64,000 bases of DNA, taken from assembly GCA_947579665.1 (NCBI GenBank), contig OX388347.1, positions 42,540,943-42,604,942 on the forward strand, in the 5' to 3' direction. The notes under the pieces are model-generated. The model did not search any database and was not told the origin of the DNA. It saw only the letters and a program-made list of their open reading frames with translations. Made by a program: the position numbers and the translations under genes. This DNA is from Sympetrum striolatum (taxonomy: Eukaryota; Arthropoda; Insecta; Odonata; Libellulidae). Below are positions 59,561 to 64,000 of this stretch, piece by piece; position 1 is the first letter of the stretch, and every line of letters begins with the position of its first letter.

Positions 59561-61839
59561 AAAAATCCGTTTTCATATTTTTTTTCGAATATATCTCGAT
59601 TAAATTACGAAAATTAAGGAAAAATACAGGAAATAATTTAAATTTCGCTGAAATATTTCGTTATTGTTGTTTTTTTTTTCGATCATATCTCGATGAAATG
59701 ACGAAAAGTTAGGCAAAATAGAGGAAAAATTGGAAATTTTGCTATAAGCATTCGTTTTCCTTTGCTTTTTCGATAATATCTCGATGAAATGAAAAAAAAT
59801 TGAGACAGCATTGAAGAAACAAATTGAAATTTTGCTAAAATTATGCGTTTTCGTTAATTTTCTCAATCATAGCTCGATAAAACGAAGAAAATTAATGCAA
59901 AATAGAAGAAAAAAATTTCAATTTCACTAAAATTATCCGTTTTCCTTTTTTTCTATCAAATCTCGATCAAAAGACGAAAATTAAGTAAATGTAGATGAAA
60001 ATATAAAATTTCGGTAAAACTATCCTTTTTCATTTCTTTTTAATTGATATCTCGATACAATTACGAAAATTAATGAAAAACACAGGAAAAAAATTGAAAT
60101 TTCTCTCAAAATATCCGATTTGATAGCTTCTTTCTTTCATATCTCGATAAAATGAAATAATTTTGATTCAAAATAGAGGGAATAAAAATGAAATTTTGCT
60201 AAAAGTATCCGTTTTCGTTTTTTTTCTCGAACATATCTCGAAAAAGTGATGAAAATTAAGGAAATATAGTGAAAAAAACTGTAATTTCACTAAAATTATA
60301 CGTTTTCCTGTTTTTTTTTTTCAATCAAATCTCGATGAAATGACGAAAATTTAGGCAAAATATAGGAAAAAATTGAAATTTTGCTAAAAGTATTCCTTTT
60401 TCTTTGCTTATTCGATGATATCTCGATAATATGAAAAAAAATTGAGATAACATAGAGGAAACAAATTGAAATTTTGCTAAAATTATCCGTTTCCGTTAAA
60501 ATTTCGATGATATCTCTATAAAAAAACGAAAATTAATGAAAAAAAGGAAAAAAATTTAAATTTTGCTAAAAGTATTCGTTATCGTTTTTTTTTCGAACAT
60601 ATCTCGAAAAAGAGATGAAAATTAAGGAAATATAGAGGAAAAAATTCTAATTTCAATAAAATTATACGTTTTCCTGTTTTTATTTTTCAGTCAAATCTCA
60701 ATAAAATTACGAAATTTTAGGCAATGTAAATGAAAAAAATTAAATTTCGGTAAAATTATCCGTTTTACTTTTTTTTCAATTAAATCTAGATAAAATGACG
60801 AAAATTAAATCAATGTACATGAAAAAATTAAATTTCGGTAAAATTATCCGTTTTCATTTCTTATTTCGAAGATATCTCGATAAAATTACGAAAATTAAGG
60901 AAAAATACTGGAAAAAATTAAAATTTTGCTAAAATTATTCGTTTCCGTGAATTTTTTCAATGATATCATGATGAAAAAACGAAAACTATTGAAAAAAAAA
61001 GGAAAAAAATTTAAATTTTGCTAAAAGTATCCGTTTTCGTTTTTTTTCTCGATCAGATCTCGAAAAACTGATGAAAATTTAGGCAAAATAGAGAAAAAAA
61101 TTATAATTTCAATAACATTATATATTTTCCTGTTTTTATTTTTCTGTCAAATCTCCATAAAATTACGAAATTTTAGGCAATGTACATGAAAAAAATAAAA
61201 ATTCGGTAAAAATTTTCCGTTTTCGTTGCTTTTATCGATGAAATCTTGCAAAAATTTCGAAAATTAAGGAATAATGCAAATAAAGATTCAAATTACGCTT
61301 AAATTTTTTGTTATATTTGCTTTTTTGCGATAATATCTCGATGATATGACGAAAATTTAAGCAAAAAAGAGGAAAAAATTTCAATTTCACTAGAATTATC
61401 CGTTTCACTGTTTTTTTTTCGATCAAATCTTGATAAAATGACGAAAATTTAGGCAAAATAAGAGAAAAGGTTGAAAATTTGCTAAAAGTAATCCTTTTTC
61501 GTTGCTTTTTCGATGATATCTCGATAAAATGAAAAAAAATTGAGAGACCATAAAGGAAACGAATAAAAATTTTGCAAAAATTATCCGTTTCCGTTAATTT
61601 TTCGATGATATCTCGTTAAAAAAACGAAAATAAAGGAAAAATCGGGAAAAAAATTGAAATTTTGCTAAAATTATACGTTTTCTTTTTCTTTTCTCGATCA
61701 TATCTCGATAAAACGAACAAAATTAAGGCAAAATAGAAGAAAAAAATTTAAATTTCACTAAATTTATCCGTTTTCCTGTTTTTTTTTTCAATCGAATCTC
61801 GATAAAATGATGAAAATTAAGGCAAAATAAAGGAAAAAA

Positions 61840-62990
61840 TTGAAATTTCGCTAAAATTATCGTTATTGTTGCTTTTTTCGATAATAAATCGATAAAATGA
61901 GGATAATTAAGGGAAAAAAAGAGGAAAAAATTTGTAATTTCGCTAAAATTATTCATTTTAGTTGCTTTTTTCAATAATAAATCGATAAATTGAGAAAATT
62001 AAGGGAATGAAAGAGGTAAAAAATTGAAATTTCGCTAAAATTATTCGTTTTTGAGGCTTTTTTCAATAATAAATCGATATATTGAGGAAAATTAAGGGAA
62101 TGAATGAGGTAAAAAATTGAAATTTCGCTAAAATTATTCGTTTTTGTTGCTTTTTTCGATAATAAATCGATAAAATAAGGAAAATTAAGGGAAAAAAAGA
62201 GGAAAAAAATTGAAATTTCGCTAAAATTATTCGTTTTTGTTGCTTTTTTCGATAATAAATCGATAAAATGAGGAAAATTAAGGAAGAAAATGAGGAAAAA
62301 AATTGAAATTTCGCTAAAATCATTCGTTTTTGTTGCTTTTTTCGATAATAAATCGATAAAATAAGGAAAATGAAGGAAAAAAATTTGAATTTTCGCTAAA
62401 ATTATTCGTTTTTGTCGCTTTTTTCGATAATAAATCGATAATATAAGGAATATTAAGGGAAAAAAATAGAAAAAAATTTAAAATTTCACTAAAATTATTC
62501 GTTTTTGTTGCTTTTTTCGATAATAAATCGATAAAATGAGGAAAATTAAGGTAGAAAAAGAGGAAAAAAATTGAAATTTCGCTAAAATTATTCGTTTTCG
62601 TTGCTTTTTCGATAATAAATCGATAAAATGAGGATAATTAAGGGAAAAAAAGAGGAAAAAATCAGAATTACGCTAAAATTATTCGTTTTTGTTGCTTTTT
62701 TTCGATTATAAATCGATAAAATGAGGAAAATCAAGGAAGAAAAATAGGAAAAAAATTGAAATTTCGCTAAAATTATACGTTTTTGTTGCTTTTATCGATA
62801 ATAAATCGATAAAATTAGGAAAATTAAGGAGAAAAAAGAGTAAAAAAATTGAAATTTCGCAAAATATATTCGTTTTTGTTGCTTATTTCGATAATAAATC
62901 GATTAAATGAGGAAAATTAAGGGAAACAAGAGAAAAAAAATTGAAATTTCGCTAAAATTATCGTTTTTGTTGCTTTTTGCGATAATAAAT
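61840..62990. repeat. Homogenised block of one satellite subfamily
   Basis: About twelve consecutive monomers share GTTGCTTTTTTCGATAATAA followed by ATCGATAAAATGAGG. The middle dyad is TCGATAATAAATCGA. They are clearly more alike than neighbouring monomers. The same subfamily appears in short runs at 54850-55090, 55850-56030, 57830-58040 and 58800-58980. Confidence 0.85.
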
Positions 62991-64000
62991 CGACAAAATG
63001 AGGAAAATTAAGGGAAAAAAAGAGGAAAAGAATTGAAATTTCGCTGAAATTATCCGATTTGATGGCTTTTTTCTTTCATATCTCGATAAAATGAAATAAT
63101 TTTGAGTCAAAATATAGGGAAAAAAATAAAATTTTGCTAAAAGTATCCGTTTTCATTATTTTTCTCGATCTTAACTTGAACAACTGATGAAAATTAAGGC
63201 AAAATAGAGAAAAAAAATGTAATTTCAATAAAATTATACATTTTCCTGTTTATATATTTCAGTCAAATCTCGATAAAATTACGAAATTTTAGGCAATGTA
63301 AATGAAAAAAATAAAATTTCGGGAAAAACTATCCGATTTTTTGTTTTTCTTCAATCAAATTTCGATAATATGTCGAAATTTTTGGAAAAAATAGAGAAAA
63401 AAATTGAAATTTTGCTTAAATTATACGTTTTCGTTTTTTTTTCTCGATCATATCGCGAAAAAACGAAGAAAATTAAGGCAAAATTAAAGAAAAAAATTTC
63501 AATTTCACTAAAATTATCCGTTTTCCTTTTTTTCTATCAAATCTCGATCAAATGACGAAAATTAAGTCAATGTAGATGAAAAACTATATTTCGGTGAAAC
63601 TACCCTTTTTCATTTCTTTTTTAATGATATCTCTATAAAATTACGAAAATTAAGGAAAAAAATTGAAATTTCTCTAAAAATATCCGATTTGATGGCTTTT
63701 TTCTTTCATATCTCGATAAAATGAAATAATTTTGAGTCATAATAGAGGGAAAAAAATGAAGTTTTGCTAAAAGTATCCGTTTTCGTTATTTTTCTCGATC
63801 ATATCTTGAAAAACTGTTGAAAATTAAGGCAAAATAGAGGAAAAATTGGAAATTTTGCTAAAAGCATTCGTTTTTCTTTGCTTTTTCGATAATATCTCGA
63901 TGAATTGAAAAAAAATTGAGACAGCATTGAAGAAACAAATTAAAATTTTGCTAAAATTATCCGTTTCCGTTAATTTTTCGATGATATCTCGTTAAAAAAA
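62990..64000. repeat. Third, partial higher-order copy at the window's end
   Basis: Variant monomers from CGCTGAAATTATCCGATTTG (63035) to AAAAGCATTCGTTTTTCTTT (63858) follow the same order as 56040-56890 in the first higher-order copy. For example, 63509 matches 56506 and 59471. The copy runs off the window. Confidence 0.7.

Larger units (their letters stand above)
45487..64000. repeat. ~93-bp AT-rich satellite array, about 200 monomers, continuing beyond the window
   Basis: Monomers carry, in order, TTGAAATTTCGCTAAAATTA, CCGTTTTCGTTGCTTTTTTC, GATCATATCTCGATAAAATG and ACGAAAATTAAGGCAAAATA, then AGAGGAAAAAA. Exact 93-bp spacing is seen at 62117, 62210 and 62303. Pairwise divergence is high in most of the array, but some blocks are homogeneous. 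Each monomer has a T-rich half followed by an A-rich half, and a CGAT/ATCG dyad in the middle. No transposon or gene interrupts the 18.5 kb. The period is a multiple of three, so minus-strand frames stay open over several monomers. These are by-products, not genes. Confidence 0.95.

Noticed and set aside
45487..64000. CRISPR array
   Set aside because: The repetition is head-to-tail with no unique spacers, monomers diverge gradually, and the context is eukaryotic with no cas genes.

Overview
The window is eukaryotic nuclear DNA, AT-rich and nearly gene-free. It is most plausibly from an arthropod, probably an insect. The reasons are the mixture of mobile elements (RTE and Jockey-like LINEs, a Ty3/Gypsy-type LTR element, pogo-like, piggyBac-like and hAT-like DNA elements), candidate short exons with GT/GC-AG introns, and a long satellite array. 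No bacterial operons, rRNA or CRISPR were seen. A species cannot be named from the sequence. Layout: 0.3-0.8 kb is a LINE 3' end. 0.8-10.7 kb is non-repetitive AT-rich DNA holding one striking perfect hairpin (2263-2306). 10.7-16.9 kb is an old Jockey-like LINE split by a young, internally deleted LTR retrotransposon (11541-15287) with two 822-bp LTRs that look identical and an ATTC target duplication. 16.9-18.5 kb holds two head-to-tail copies, and 36.4-37.5 kb a third copy, of a non-coding element built from ~168-bp core repeats that each carry a T-arm-like hairpin. 20.0-21.3 kb is a decayed pogo/Tigger-like transposon with 26-bp perfect terminal inverted repeats. 21.4-21.7 kb is a hAT-like MITE. 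22.6-24.75 kb and 38.2-40.3 kb are a 2.1-kb direct duplication 15.6 kb apart. 25.8-27.2 kb is a degenerate ~93-bp tandem repeat interrupted by a piggyBac-like foldback MITE (26083-26976). A small foldback follows at 27267-27422. 30.6-33.8 kb is a nearly intact RTE retrotransposon. The only evidence of a host gene is three short plus-strand exons at 34.0-35.0 kb with compatible splice phases, one using a GC donor. The 2.1-kb duplicates and the transposons around them may lie in introns of that gene or in its flanks. 42.3-42.85 kb is a hAT end joined to a LINE 3' fragment. From about 45.49 kb to the end of the window (18.5 kb, running off the edge) lies a ~93-bp AT-rich satellite of roughly 200 monomers, with 2,965-bp higher-order repetition in its distal part. 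The window therefore looks like a transposon-rich gene border or intron passing into satellite heterochromatin. The mobile elements are nested (LTR element in LINE, MITE in tandem repeat), which gives relative ages. I found no novel multi-gene system. The most unusual structures are the ~168-bp hairpin-bearing element family and the higher-order organisation of the 93-bp satellite.
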